NCBI GenBank assembly: GCA_013214695.1
Contig: JABSRX010000083.1
Span: 1-36,968 of the forward strand
From: Rhizobiaceae bacterium
GTDB lineage: Bacteria; Pseudomonadota; Alphaproteobacteria; Rhizobiales; Rhizobiaceae
Direction of reading: 5' to 3'
DNA length: 36,968 nt
Positions 28,280-36,328 of the stretch are shown in pieces. Position numbers and translations under genes: made by a program. Below the pieces are notes generated by a model, which saw only the letters and a list, made by a program, of their open reading frames with translations, did no database searches and was not told the DNA's origin. The stretch's first letter is position 1. Each line of letters starts with the position of its first letter.

Positions 28280-29569
28280 ATGTCGGCGTTTTCCCTCCTC
28301 CAATCCTATCTCGAGCAAACCATCAAATCCGGTCGTCTGACCCTGATTGATGCCAATGGCAAAACCCACTGTTTCGGCAGCAACGATGGTGATGACAATG
28401 AAGGCGAAACCCGTCAGGTCACCGTCGAAATCACCAAGCCGTCACTCTATTGGCGGCTGGTCATGATGCCGGACCCCGCCGCCGGAGAGGCGTTCATGGA
28501 CGGCACGCTAAAGATCCATGAAGGCACAATCTTCGACCTCTTCGCGATTTTGGCGGACCAGCCAGGCCTGAAGCGAAGATCGAGATGGAATCGGATCAAC
28601 CTGGCAAAGCTTGAAGGCTTCAAGCCAAACCGGATTGGTCGTGCGCAAAAGAACGTTGCCCATCATTACGACCTCAATCGTCAGTTGTTTGAGCTGTTTC
28701 TCGACGAGGACCTGCAATATTCCTGCGCCTACTTTCAAAGCCCCGATGTTTCGCTGGATCGGGCACAACTTGCCAAGAAGCAACATATTGCCGCCAAATT
28801 GGCATTAGAGCCGGGAATGAAGGTCCTGGACATCGGCTCAGGGTTCGGTGGAATGGCCATCTATCTGGCCGAAACTTGCGATGTTGATGTCACGGGCGTC
28901 ACCCTGTCGGAAGAGCAGTTCAAGCTGGCCCAGGAAAAGTGCGCCGAGCGTGGCTTGCAGGATCGTGTGACATTTAAATTGCTAGACTATCGGGAGTTGG
29001 ATCAAAAGTTCGACCGCATCGTTTCCGTCGGCATGTTTGAACATGTCGGTGCTCAGCACTACAGCGAATTTTTTAACAAGGTTAGCGATCTGCTCACCGA
29101 CGATGGTGTCGCTCTTATCCATACCATCGGGCGCATGCATGGTCCGGTCGAAACCAGCCGCTGGATAACCAAGTACATTTTTCCCGGCGGTCACATCCCG
29201 GCGCTTTCGGAAGTGGCGCCCGTGGTCGAGAAGGTCGGCCTGATTATGAGCGACCACGAGGTATTGCGCCTGCACTATGCTTTGACCCTGCGCGAATGGC
29301 GCAACCGGTTCATGAAAAACCGTAAGCGAGCGCAATTGTTGTACGATGAACGCTTTTGCCGCATGTGGGAGTTCTATCTGGCCTCATCTGAAGCGTCGTT
29401 CCGATTCCACGATCTTGTCATCTTTCAGATGCAGCTGTCGAAGAACCTCAACACCCTGCCGCTGACGCGCGACTACATGCACCTGGAGGAAACGCGTCTG
29501 GCCGACCATTATCCCAAACTTCAACACGCCGATGGAAAGCAGAAGCGGCGGGCAAAGTCGTCCAAATAA
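28280..29569 (+). CDS. cfa: Cyclopropane-fatty-acyl-phospholipid synthase
   Basis: SAM-dependent methyltransferase that adds a methylene group across the double bond of unsaturated acyl chains in membrane phospholipids. 429 residues. The N-terminal lipid-binding domain (about 1-110) is followed by NVAHHYDLNRQLFELFLDED and YSCAYF, both family signatures. The SAM site is KVLDIGSGFGGMAIYLAE. SVGMFEHVGAQHYSEFF and the RMWEFYLASSEASFR block near the C-terminus are also typical. AAAGGAG lies about 9 nt before the ATG. Preceded by a perfect FNR/FixK box, so expression may rise under low oxygen. Related methyltransferases of the same family (mycolic-acid or other C1 modifying) are a minor alternative. 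Confidence 0.92.
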   Translation: MSAFSLLQSYLEQTIKSGRLTLIDANGKTHCFGSNDGDDNEGETRQVTVEITKPSLYWRLVMMPDPAAGEAFMDGTLKIHEGTIFDLFAILADQPGLKRRSRWNRINLAKLEGFKPNRIGRAQKNVAHHYDLNRQLFELFLDEDLQYSCAYFQSPDVSLDRAQLAKKQHIAAKLALEPGMKVLDIGSGFGGMAIYLAETCDVDVTGVTLSEEQFKLAQEKCAERGLQDRVTFKLLDYRELDQKFDRIVSVGMFEHVGAQHYSEFFNKVSDLLTDDGVALIHTIGRMHGPVETSRWITKYIFPGGHIPALSEVAPVVEKVGLIMSDHEVLRLHYALTLREWRNRFMKNRKRAQLLYDERFCRMWEFYLASSEASFRFHDLVIFQMQLSKNLNTLPLTRDYMHLEETRLADHYPKLQHADGKQKRRAKSSK

Positions 29570-29595
29570 AAAGGCCGCCAGTTTCCCGACGGCCT
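29564..29595 (-). terminator. Terminator after the second ammonium transporter, probably bidirectional
   Basis: AGGCCG (29572-29577) pairs with CGGCCT (29590-29595). In the leftward transcript the stem is followed by TTTTATTT, so it terminates the amt gene whose stop lies 26 bp upstream. It also begins right after the cfa stop; in that direction the U-run is weak (CTTC). Confidence 0.7.
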
Positions 29596-29620
29596 CTTCA
29601 AGAAGTTGAATACAGATGCG

Positions 29621-30832
29621 TTAGCGCATCATCTCGCTTTCAGGATTGGCGCTGATCTTGTGAATTGCAAGGTCTGCACCGATACGCTGATCTTCATCGC
29701 TCATGCGCAGGCCAGTGACGGCGCGCAGGATACCGTAGACGACAAGGCCAGCGATCACAGCGTAGACCACGCCGACAACGCTACCGACGATCTGGGACAT
29801 CAGGCTGACGCCGCCCATGCCACCGAGCGCTTCGGTGCCGAAGATGCCGGCGGCAATACCGCCCCACAATCCACACAGGCCGTGCAGTGGCCAGACGCCA
29901 AGCACGTCATCAACCTTCAGTTTGTTCTGACACCAGCTGAAGCCAACGACAAAGATACCGCCTGCTACCGCGCCAACGATCAGCGCGCCAATCGGGTGGA
30001 ACAGGTCCGAACCGGCACACACGGCAACCAGGCCTGCCAGCGCACCATTGTGCACAAAGCCCGGGTCGTTGCGGCCGATGAACAAGGCCGAAAGAATGCC
30101 GCCAACCATGGCCATCAGGGAGTTAATGGCAACCAGACCGGTGACACCTTCCAGCGATTGAGCTGACATGACGTTGAAGCCAAACCAACCAACGCAGAGC
30201 ATCCACGATCCCATGGCAAGCCATGGAATGGAGGAAGGTGGAATGCCCTGGATTTTACCGTCTTCGCGGTAACGGTTGAAACGTGGCCCGAGCAAAAGCA
30301 CAGCGGAAAGAGCAATCCATCCGCCAACACCATGAACCACGATGGAGCCCGCGAAGTCGTGGAATGCAGCCCCGAAGGAAGCCTCAAGCCAGTCGTTAAA
30401 GCCATAATTGCCGTTCCAGATCATGCCTTCAAAGAAAGGATAGACCAGACCAACGATAGCGACGGTGGCCAAACATTGAGGCATGAATTTCATGCGCTCG
30501 GCGATGCCACCGGAGATAATCGCCGGAATGGCGGCCGCAAACGTCGTCAGGAAGAAGAACTTGACGAGTGCAAAGCCCTGCGGCGCGAAGACCTCACCCC
30601 CGCCCGCACCGGACAAGGTGCTGGCATTGACCAGGAAGGTCACGCCATAGGCGATGAAGTAGCCGATGAAGAAGTAAGTGACGGTCGAAATTGCAAAGTC
30701 GACCAGGATTTTCACCAGGGCGTTGACCTGGTTTTTGTGTTGGACCGTGCCGACCTCAAGGAAGGCAAAGCCGCCATGCATGGCAAAAACAAGAATCGCC
30801 CCGATCAGGACGAAAAAGACATCTGCACCCAT
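29621..30832 (-). CDS. Ammonium transporter without signal peptide
   Basis: Amt/Mep/Rh-family channel for ammonium across the inner membrane. 403 residues from the ATG at 30832, which has GGGGA 6 nt upstream; the frame is open to 30976, but that extension is not Amt-like. About eleven hydrophobic helices. The pore twin histidines are His167 (DFAGSIVVHGVGG) and His317 (PLHGLCGLWGG). Unlike the neighbouring AmtB it starts directly with TM1 and has no cleavable leader, and its C-tail ends GLRMSDEDQRIGADLAIH, close to the regulated C-terminal region of Amt proteins. It follows glnK-amtB after 355 bp and has its own sigma-54-like element. Confidence 0.92.
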   Translation of the reverse strand: MGADVFFVLIGAILVFAMHGGFAFLEVGTVQHKNQVNALVKILVDFAISTVTYFFIGYFIAYGVTFLVNASTLSGAGGGEVFAPQGFALVKFFFLTTFAAAIPAIISGGIAERMKFMPQCLATVAIVGLVYPFFEGMIWNGNYGFNDWLEASFGAAFHDFAGSIVVHGVGGWIALSAVLLLGPRFNRYREDGKIQGIPPSSIPWLAMGSWMLCVGWFGFNVMSAQSLEGVTGLVAINSLMAMVGGILSALFIGRNDPGFVHNGALAGLVAVCAGSDLFHPIGALIVGAVAGGIFVVGFSWCQNKLKVDDVLGVWPLHGLCGLWGGIAAGIFGTEALGGMGGVSLMSQIVGSVVGVVYAVIAGLVVYGILRAVTGLRMSDEDQRIGADLAIHKISANPESEMMR

Positions 30833-30959
30833 TTGTATTCCCCGTAATAAATACGCGCCCATTCGGCCGAAACCGCTGGGCAAAATTGGTTTATTGGCAC
30901 CCTTACAGATGTCTGAACCTCCGCAGAGTGGTTCAAACGGGTGCAATGCCCAATTGTTA

Positions 30960-30976
30960 ATCAAGACCCGTGCCAA
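30960..30976 (-). promoter_or_regulatory. Sigma-54-like -24/-12 element before the second amt gene
   Basis: TTGGCACGGGTCTTGAT on the minus strand. The -24 part TTGGCACG is a perfect match and spacing to the -12 part is correct, but the -12 reads TTGA instead of TTGC. Predicted start near 30949, leader about 116 nt. Nitrogen genes are classic NtrC/sigma-54 targets, which supports the call; the -12 mismatch lowers it. No clear NtrC site was found. Confidence 0.5.
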
Positions 30977-30978
30977 AA

Positions 30979-31007
30979 TTTAAGTCGTTGATTCAAATCG
31001 ACTTAAA
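30979..31007. promoter_or_regulatory. Perfect 9-bp inverted repeat next to the -24 box
   Basis: TTTAAGTCG (30979-30987) and CGACTTAAA (30999-31007), 11-nt centre. On the minus strand it is followed by TTTTGG, so it might be a second weak terminator for amtB; it also abuts the -24 element of the next gene and could be a regulator site. Confidence 0.4.
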
Positions 31008-31032
31008 CGAAAGCAGCGCCCAAGGGCGCTGC
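31005..31032 (-). terminator. Terminator-like hairpin downstream of glnK-amtB
   Basis: GCAGCGCCC / GGGCGCTGC (31013-31021 with 31024-31032) is a perfect GC-rich stem with a very tight loop, followed in the leftward transcript by TTTCGTTT. It lies about 155 bp after the amtB stop. The broken T-run makes it a moderate candidate. Confidence 0.55.
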
Positions 31033-31145
31033 CAGATGCACATAATATGTGCAAAGTCACAGCAACCTGCCCTCAAATTAATCAGGCAGGTTGCTGCTCG
31101 AAGGATGCACCCATATTACGGGTTTGTCTTTTTAGGGTGCCCGGT

Positions 31146-31175
31146 CCTGGCTCGCCGCAGGTGAGGCGGGCCAGG
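31146..31175 (-). other. GC-rich stem-loop just after amtB
   Basis: CCTGGCTCGCC (31146-31156) and GGCGGGCCAGG (31165-31175) pair along 11 bp with one mismatch, 12 bp after the amtB stop. In the amtB transcript no T-run follows. It may protect the 3' end or pause polymerase. Confidence 0.45.
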
Positions 31176-31187
31176 GGATCGAGAGGG

Positions 31188-32516
31188 TTAGCTCCGTCCG
31201 AAAGCGAATTCCGGATAGGCCTCCACGCCGACCTCGCTGCGGTCAAGGCCGCCCGCTTCCTCTTCCTCCGATACTCGGATGCCGATAGTCAGTTTCAGCG
31301 CGTACCAGACGATGGCACTGAAGACGACGGTGAAGATGCCGTAGGCAACAATACCGTAGAGCTGAGCGCCGATGCTTGCGCCGTCATTGGTCAGGACAAC
31401 CGCAATGGTGCCCCAGATACCGGCAAACAGGTGAACCGGGATAGCACCGACCACATCGTCGATTTTCAGTTTATCCAGCAGCGGTACTGTGAAGACCACG
31501 ATCGCACCACCGACACCACCGATCAGAACGGCCATGAATGGGGATGGGGTCAACGGTTCAGCTGTGATCGAAACAAGACCGGCCAGAGCACCGTTGAGGG
31601 CCATGGTAACGTCGAGCTTGCCGTACATGAACTGCATGATGACCAGGGCAACAACCACACCACCGGCAGCAGCCAGGTTTGTGTTGGCGAAGATGCGGGA
31701 CACATCAGAGACGTCACCGATCGTACCCATTGCCAGCTGCGAAGCGCCGTTAAAGCCGAACCAACCGAGCCACAGGATGAAGGTACCCAGAGTGGCCAGC
31801 GGAATGTTGGAACCAACCATTGGGACAACACGACCGTCTTCACCATATTTGCCCTTACGAGCGCCGAGGATGATCGCACCTGTCAGAGCGGCCCAGCCAC
31901 CTACGGAGTGAACGATTGTCGAACCGGCAAAGTCGTTGAAGCCAGCTGCGTCCAGGAAGCCAGCACCCCATTTCCAGGAGCCGGAGATTGGATACATGAC
32001 ACCGGTCAGGATGATGGTAAAAATGATGAATGGCCAGAATTTGATGCGCTCGGCAATGGTACCGGACACGATGGAGGCTGTTGCAGCCACAAATGCCATC
32101 TGGAAGAACCAGTCAGAGGCGGTAGAGTAGTCGCCATCGGCGCCGGAACCCACAGCGTCAAACACGTAGTTGAAGCTAAACGAGCCCATATAGCCGCCGT
32201 CAACACCGGTGTACATCAGGTTGTAACCAACCAGCCAGTACATGATACCAGCAACCGAATAGAGCGAAATGTTCTTCAGGCACTGCATGGAAACGTTTTT
32301 GGAACGCACCATACCGGCTTCGAGCATGGCAAAACCTGCAGCCATGAACATGACCAAAAAGCCGCCGATCAAGAACAGCAGCGTGTTGAAGATGTAAGCC
32401 GTTTCCTTGGCTACACTGGCGGGTGTTGCGTCCTGCGCGAATGCGGAAGTTGCAACAGATGCAAGTGCGGCAGAGATTGCCACGAGCGTCGCACCCTTTG
32501 TGATTGAAATTTTCAT
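31188..32516 (-). CDS. amtB: Ammonium transporter AmtB with signal peptide
   Basis: Trimeric ammonium channel gated by GlnK. 442 residues. A cleavable leader MKISITKGATLVAISAALAS...SAFA ends near residue 27, as in E. coli AmtB and many proteobacterial homologues. TM1 contains LFLIGGFLVMFMAAGFAMLEAG. The twin histidines are His203 (FAGSTIVHSVGG) and the one in GAIPVHLFAGIWG. The C-tail has IGIRVSEEEEAGGLDRSEVGVEAYPEF, the conserved cytoplasmic region that contacts GlnK. It follows glnK after 27 bp in the conserved glnK-amtB operon. Confidence 0.97.
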   Translation of the reverse strand: MKISITKGATLVAISAALASVATSAFAQDATPASVAKETAYIFNTLLFLIGGFLVMFMAAGFAMLEAGMVRSKNVSMQCLKNISLYSVAGIMYWLVGYNLMYTGVDGGYMGSFSFNYVFDAVGSGADGDYSTASDWFFQMAFVAATASIVSGTIAERIKFWPFIIFTIILTGVMYPISGSWKWGAGFLDAAGFNDFAGSTIVHSVGGWAALTGAIILGARKGKYGEDGRVVPMVGSNIPLATLGTFILWLGWFGFNGASQLAMGTIGDVSDVSRIFANTNLAAAGGVVVALVIMQFMYGKLDVTMALNGALAGLVSITAEPLTPSPFMAVLIGGVGGAIVVFTVPLLDKLKIDDVVGAIPVHLFAGIWGTIAVVLTNDGASIGAQLYGIVAYGIFTVVFSAIVWYALKLTIGIRVSEEEEAGGLDRSEVGVEAYPEFAFGRS

Positions 32517-32543
32517 CGATGAATTACCTTTTTACTAGGGGTG

Positions 32544-32882
32544 CTAAAGCGCTTCTGCGCCGGTCTCGCCGGTGCGAATGCGCATCGCTTGTTCGAGGTC
32601 GAGGACAAACAGCTTTCCATCACCGATCTGGCCGGTGGATGCTGCTTCCCGCAGGGTTTCAACAACCTGCGCCGATTGAGAGGAATCAACCGCTACTTCG
32701 AGTTTGAGTTTAGGGACGAAATGCACTGCATATTCAGCGCCGCGATAGATCTCGCTTTGCCCCTTTTGGCGCCCGTATCCCTTGACTTCAGTGACTGTTA
32801 ACCCCTGTACACCGATGGCGGAGAGGGCATCACGCACTTCGTCAAGCTTAAACGGCTTGATGATTGCCATGACAAGTTTCAT
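32544..32882 (-). CDS. glnK: PII nitrogen regulatory protein
   Basis: Trimeric sensor of 2-oxoglutarate and ATP/ADP that blocks AmtB when nitrogen is plentiful. 112 residues, full length. The T-loop carries the uridylylation residue Tyr51 in GQSEIYRGAEY. FVPKLKLEVAV and the C-terminal GDGKLFVLDLEQAMRIRTGETG are standard. The link to amtB 27 bp downstream identifies it as GlnK rather than GlnB. A sigma-54-like element lies about 87 bp upstream of the start, and tesB ends upstream with its own terminator. Confidence 0.97.
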   Translation of the reverse strand: MKLVMAIIKPFKLDEVRDALSAIGVQGLTVTEVKGYGRQKGQSEIYRGAEYAVHFVPKLKLEVAVDSSQSAQVVETLREAASTGQIGDGKLFVLDLEQAMRIRTGETGAEAL

Positions 32883-32968
32883 TTTAAGTTCCCGTCTGAT
32901 CTAGCAGGCCAGCGAAATCGCAAGCCTTTCGTACCCAACCGCAGTGAGCGTCAGGTTGACGGAAACAA

Positions 32969-32985
32969 TTCAAGCTCCATGCCAG
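32969..32985 (-). promoter_or_regulatory. Sigma-54-like -24/-12 element before glnK-amtB
   Basis: CTGGCATGGAGCTTGAA on the minus strand. The -24 part CTGGCATG fits YTGGCAYG and the spacing is exact, but the -12 is TTGA instead of TTGC, the same departure as at the second amt gene. Predicted start near 32958, leader about 75 nt. glnK-amtB is a known NtrC/sigma-54 operon in many proteobacteria. Confidence 0.5.
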
Positions 32986-33052
32986 TTTTACAACTAACTG
33001 ATTTTATTATATAATATCAGGAACAGGGCTATATTATTCACTAATGTGACTG

Positions 33053-33074
33053 AAAAATAGGCAATGGTTGCCTA
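33053..33074 (-). terminator. Intrinsic terminator after tesB
   Basis: TAGGCAA / TTGCCTA (33058-33064 with 33068-33074) with a 3-nt loop, followed in the leftward transcript by TTTTT (33053-33057). It begins 8 bp after the tesB stop and separates tesB from glnK. Confidence 0.75.
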
Positions 33075-33082
33075 ATCTTAAT

Positions 33083-34006
33083 TCATGATGATTTTTTAGG
33101 CATGCCCGATTCTGGCCGCCGGTTCGGGTCCCGCGGACGAATCAGACCTTCCTGGCTGCAGGAAGCCACCAGCACGCCGTCCCGCGTGTAAAGCGAACCC
33201 CGTGTCAGACCACGCCCACCATTTGAATTGGGGCTGTCCTGGGCAAACAGCAGCCATTCGTTCATGTTGATTGGACGGTGGAACCACATCGAATGATCCA
33301 GGCTGGCGACCTGAAGATCACGGTCGAACACCTTGCGCCCGTGGGGGTAAAGCGCCGTGTCCAGAAGCGTAATGTCCGATGCATAGGCCAAGACCGCTGC
33401 CTGCAAGGCCGGATCATCCGGGATTGGGCCGGTAGCCCGCACCCAGACATATTGCTCCGGCGGCAGCTTCTTGTCCGTCAAATAATGCTCAAATGACGTC
33501 GCCCGCACTTCAATAGGCCGATCCCGCTTCCAATAGGTCTTCACCTCTTCCGACGCATATTCCATGAACTTGGCCTTCAGTTCTGCCTCGCTCATCAGTG
33601 TTTCCGGATCGGCCTGGCTGGGCATATCCATATAGAAGTCCAGACCTTCCTCGCCGATCTGGAACGAGACCGACATGGAAAAAATAGCGTGACCATGCTG
33701 AATGGCAACAACGCGCCGGGTTGTGAAAGACCCGCCATCGCGAATACGGTCCACATCGTAGATGATCGGTATCTCCGGATCGCCTGGCCGCAGGAAATAC
33801 CCATGCAGTGAATGAACCTGCCTGTCAGCCGGCACGGTACGCTGCGCCGCGACCAGAGCCTGTCCAATCACCTGCCCACCAAAAACCCGCTGCCAACCGG
33901 TTTTTGGACTGCGACCACGAAACAGATTGTGTTCCAGCTGCTCAAGGTCGAGAATGTCGATCAATTCCTCAACGGCTTTGTTGGACGAGGCTTCGGGGCT
34001 GGTCAT
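33083..34006 (-). CDS. tesB: Acyl-CoA thioesterase II
   Basis: Double-hotdog thioesterase hydrolysing medium/long acyl-CoA. 307 residues from the ATG at 34006; the frame is open to 34087 but those residues overlap the divergent gene's leader and do not match the family. RVFGGQVIGQALVAAQRTV and LHGYFLRPGD are N-terminal signatures. The C-terminal hotdog has SLDHSMWFHRP (catalytic Asp region), WLLFAQDSPNSNGGRGLTRG and the final ASCSQEGLIRPR. tesB also lies near glnK-amtB in E. coli, so the neighbourhood is widely kept. Confidence 0.95.
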   Translation of the reverse strand: MTSPEASSNKAVEELIDILDLEQLEHNLFRGRSPKTGWQRVFGGQVIGQALVAAQRTVPADRQVHSLHGYFLRPGDPEIPIIYDVDRIRDGGSFTTRRVVAIQHGHAIFSMSVSFQIGEEGLDFYMDMPSQADPETLMSEAELKAKFMEYASEEVKTYWKRDRPIEVRATSFEHYLTDKKLPPEQYVWVRATGPIPDDPALQAAVLAYASDITLLDTALYPHGRKVFDRDLQVASLDHSMWFHRPINMNEWLLFAQDSPNSNGGRGLTRGSLYTRDGVLVASCSQEGLIRPRDPNRRPESGMPKKSS

Positions 34007-34089
34007 AAGCGATGCGAATCTCCATATGAGTATTGATCGGCACCCTAACAAAACCCGGCCCGGCTGGAACAGGTCAAAACGGAGCAAAT

Positions 34090-35337
34090 ATGACCCAAGA
34101 TCATGCGAACTATGATTGCGTAATTGCTGGCGGTGGCTATGTCGGCCTGTCGACGGCCGTGGCGATCAAGGCCTCTGCTCCGCATCTGAAAATTATGCTC
34201 ATCGACGCCGCCCCTGAGGCAGCCATTCTCAAAGACGAGCGTGCCTCGGCCATCGCCGCTGCAGCAAGTCGGATGCTGGATCAACTCGGCCTCTGGTCGG
34301 AGCTCGTTGAACATGCCCAACCGATACATGAAATGATCGTCACGGACAGCCGCGCAGCAGATCCCGTACGCCCGGTCTTTCTAACCTTTGGCCAGGCTTT
34401 GGCTGAGGGAGAAGAAATGGTCGGCGACGAGCCCTTCGCCCACATGTTGCCAAACCGCGCTCTGGTGACGGCCCTGCGTGCCAAGGCTGCAGAATTGGGT
34501 GTCGACCTCCGGCACGAGGACGCGGTGGTGAGCTTCGAGACTGCCGATCCGGTCTCGACCGTTGAATTGTCTTCCGGTCAAGTTGTCAGCGCCCGATTGC
34601 TGATCGCCGCAGATGGCGTCAAATCTAAACTGCGGGACCTTGCCGGCATCAAGACCGTGCACTGGAGCTACGATCAGATGGGCATCGTCACGACTGTCGC
34701 CCATGAGCGTCCACACCATGGCCGCGCGGAAGAACACTTTTTGCCCAGCGGTCCCTTTGCCACCCTGCCCCTGCCCGGCAACCGTTCCTCATTGGTCTGG
34801 ACCGAACCAACGGACAACGCCAAGCGCCTGATGGCTGCTGACGACTTCACCTTCGAGTTGGAGCTCGAGCAGCGTTTTGGCCACAAACTCGGCGATATCG
34901 AAGTAGCAGGACCGCGCAAGGCCTTTCCATTGGGCCTCACGCTGGCACGTGATTTTGTGCGCCCGCGCTTTGCCTTGGTCGGCGATGCCGCGCACGGCAT
35001 TCATCCAATTGCCGGACAGGGCCTCAATCTTGGCTTCAAGGACGCCGCCGCTCTGGCTCAGGTGGTGGTTGAAACAGATCGACTCGGTCTCGACATCGGC
35101 GCCATCACGGCGCTGGAAAACTACCAGCGCTGGCGGCGTTTCGACACCGTTCAAATGGGCGTTGTGACCGATGTGCTCAACCGTCTCTTCAGCAACGACA
35201 TTGGCCCGTTGCGCATGGCACGGACCATCGGCCTCGGCATCGTCGACCGCTTGCCAGGACTGAAACAGAGTTTCATCAATCAGGCGGCAGGGCGCAGCAA
35301 CAGCAACCCAGCCTTGTTGAATGGCGAAGCCATTTAG
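34090..35337 (+). CDS. UbiH/UbiF/COQ6-family FAD-dependent monooxygenase
   Basis: Flavin monooxygenase predicted to hydroxylate the ubiquinone precursor ring. 415 residues from the ATG at 34090 with GGAG 5 nt upstream. The FAD site is DCVIAGGGYVGLSTAVAIK. LPNRALVTALRAKAAELGV and ADGVKSKLRDLAGI are middle blocks, and the second FAD motif is LVGDAAHGIHPIAGQGLNLGFKDAAAL. Which ring position it hydroxylates cannot be told; alphaproteobacteria use several paralogues (UbiH, UbiL, UbiM). Divergent from tesB; its TAG stop overlaps the stop of the convergent cyclase gene as TTAG (35334-35337). Confidence 0.92.
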   Translation: MTQDHANYDCVIAGGGYVGLSTAVAIKASAPHLKIMLIDAAPEAAILKDERASAIAAAASRMLDQLGLWSELVEHAQPIHEMIVTDSRAADPVRPVFLTFGQALAEGEEMVGDEPFAHMLPNRALVTALRAKAAELGVDLRHEDAVVSFETADPVSTVELSSGQVVSARLLIAADGVKSKLRDLAGIKTVHWSYDQMGIVTTVAHERPHHGRAEEHFLPSGPFATLPLPGNRSSLVWTEPTDNAKRLMAADDFTFELELEQRFGHKLGDIEVAGPRKAFPLGLTLARDFVRPRFALVGDAAHGIHPIAGQGLNLGFKDAAALAQVVVETDRLGLDIGAITALENYQRWRRFDTVQMGVVTDVLNRLFSNDIGPLRMARTIGLGIVDRLPGLKQSFINQAAGRSNSNPALLNGEAI

Positions 35338-36170
35338 TTGAGATTGTCAGGCTTATTGCGGCCAAACCATATGATCGCCGCCAAAGGCAGAGATGGATAG
35401 ATAAACCACGGATCGGCCAGTCCGGTGAAGAAAACGTTGATGGCGAACAAGCCGGCAATTGTCAGCACGGCCACACGCACCCGCTTCGGCTGAGCCTCGT
35501 ACCAGGCGCGATACCAGGAAATGGTCGGCAAGGCCTGGACGTTGTCGGCGAATGTGCGGGCATCATCTGCCAGGTTGGGGGGTGCGTCCGTCGAGCGGTC
35601 TGCCCGTTTTGTCTTAGGTGCCACGTCAGGCTCAACTGATTCAGCCCGGTTTTCACCGCCCAGGCGCACCCTATAGCTTTCAATGGGCGTTTCGCCTTCC
35701 TTCGCCACATGGTTGCCGCCAAAGTCAAAACCAACCGCCAATTGCCGCGCCGCAAAATCATGAACCGACTTGGACACCATGATCCCACCGGGGTCAGCCA
35801 AGGCCTCCAGGCGCGAAGCCACATTGACCCCATCGCCATAAATGTTGTCGCCCTGATGGATCACATCGCCCAGATTGATACCGATGCGAAACTGCAGCTT
35901 GGTGTCATTTGGCAAAAGCTAATTGCGGGAACCGAGTGCCGTTTGGATCTCGACAGCACAGCGCACCGCTTCGACCACGCTGTCGAATTCGGCAATGATC
36001 GCATCGCCCCAGGTGTTGATCTCACGCCCTTCATATCGGGCAAATTGATCATTCATCAACTCACGGTACTCTTGAAGGCGGGCCAGTGTGCCGTCTTCGT
36101 CAGCTGCCATCAGCGCACCATAATGAACCGCATCTGCACAGAAGATGGTCGTCAGTTTACGCTTGGCCAC
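35334..36170 (-). pseudogene. Class III adenylate/guanylate cyclase with C-terminal TM pair, split by an in-frame TAG
   Basis: Reads from a GTG at 36170 (AAGGAG 6 nt upstream) as KRKLTTIFCADAVHYGALMA (metal Asp), INTWGDAIIAEFDS (second metal Asp) and VEIQTALGSRN, then TAG at 35919-35921. The same frame continues without shift as LLPNDTKLQFRIGINLGDVI and GDGVNVASRLEALA, completing the catalytic domain. A charged Pro-containing linker and two C-terminal hydrophobic segments follow (VAVLTIAGLFAINVFF, FIYPSLPLAAIIWFG). The stop cuts the catalytic domain in half, so the unmutated length would be about 278 residues. A TTG at 35915 could restart translation, but that piece lacks the metal-binding residues. 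Nonsense mutation, sequencing error or read-through are all possible. Confidence 0.8.
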
Positions 36171-36328
36171 GCTGCTCTCCTTGTGTCGACGGCTTCCCGT
36201 GGTGGTCATTGATAACCACGTGAAGTGATCGGAAAACCACCGCATAAATGGGTATTGCCGACGGGCAAAGCCAGATGAAAATGCGAATTGTTGCCTGGGA
36301 GAGTCTTAGCCACCGCGGCGCTGCGACG

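Larger units (their letters stand above)
30833..31187. other. 355-bp gap between amtB and the second amt, rich in dyads
   Basis: No gene is evident. From amtB outward it contains a GC-rich stem-loop (31146-31175), a terminator-like hairpin (31005-31032), a perfect 9-bp inverted repeat (30979-31007) and a -24/-12-like element (30960-30976), each described separately. The remaining 127 bp up to the second amt would be its untranslated leader. Confidence 0.7.

Noticed and set aside
30833-30976. Extended N-terminus of the second ammonium transporter
   Set aside because: It has no Amt similarity, overlaps the -24/-12 element, and an ATG with GGGGA follows at 30832.
32915-32945. Alternative sigma-54 site GGGTACGAAAGGCTTGC before glnK
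   Set aside because: GG to GC spacing is 12 instead of 10, which sigma-54 does not tolerate; the site at 32969-32985 has correct spacing.
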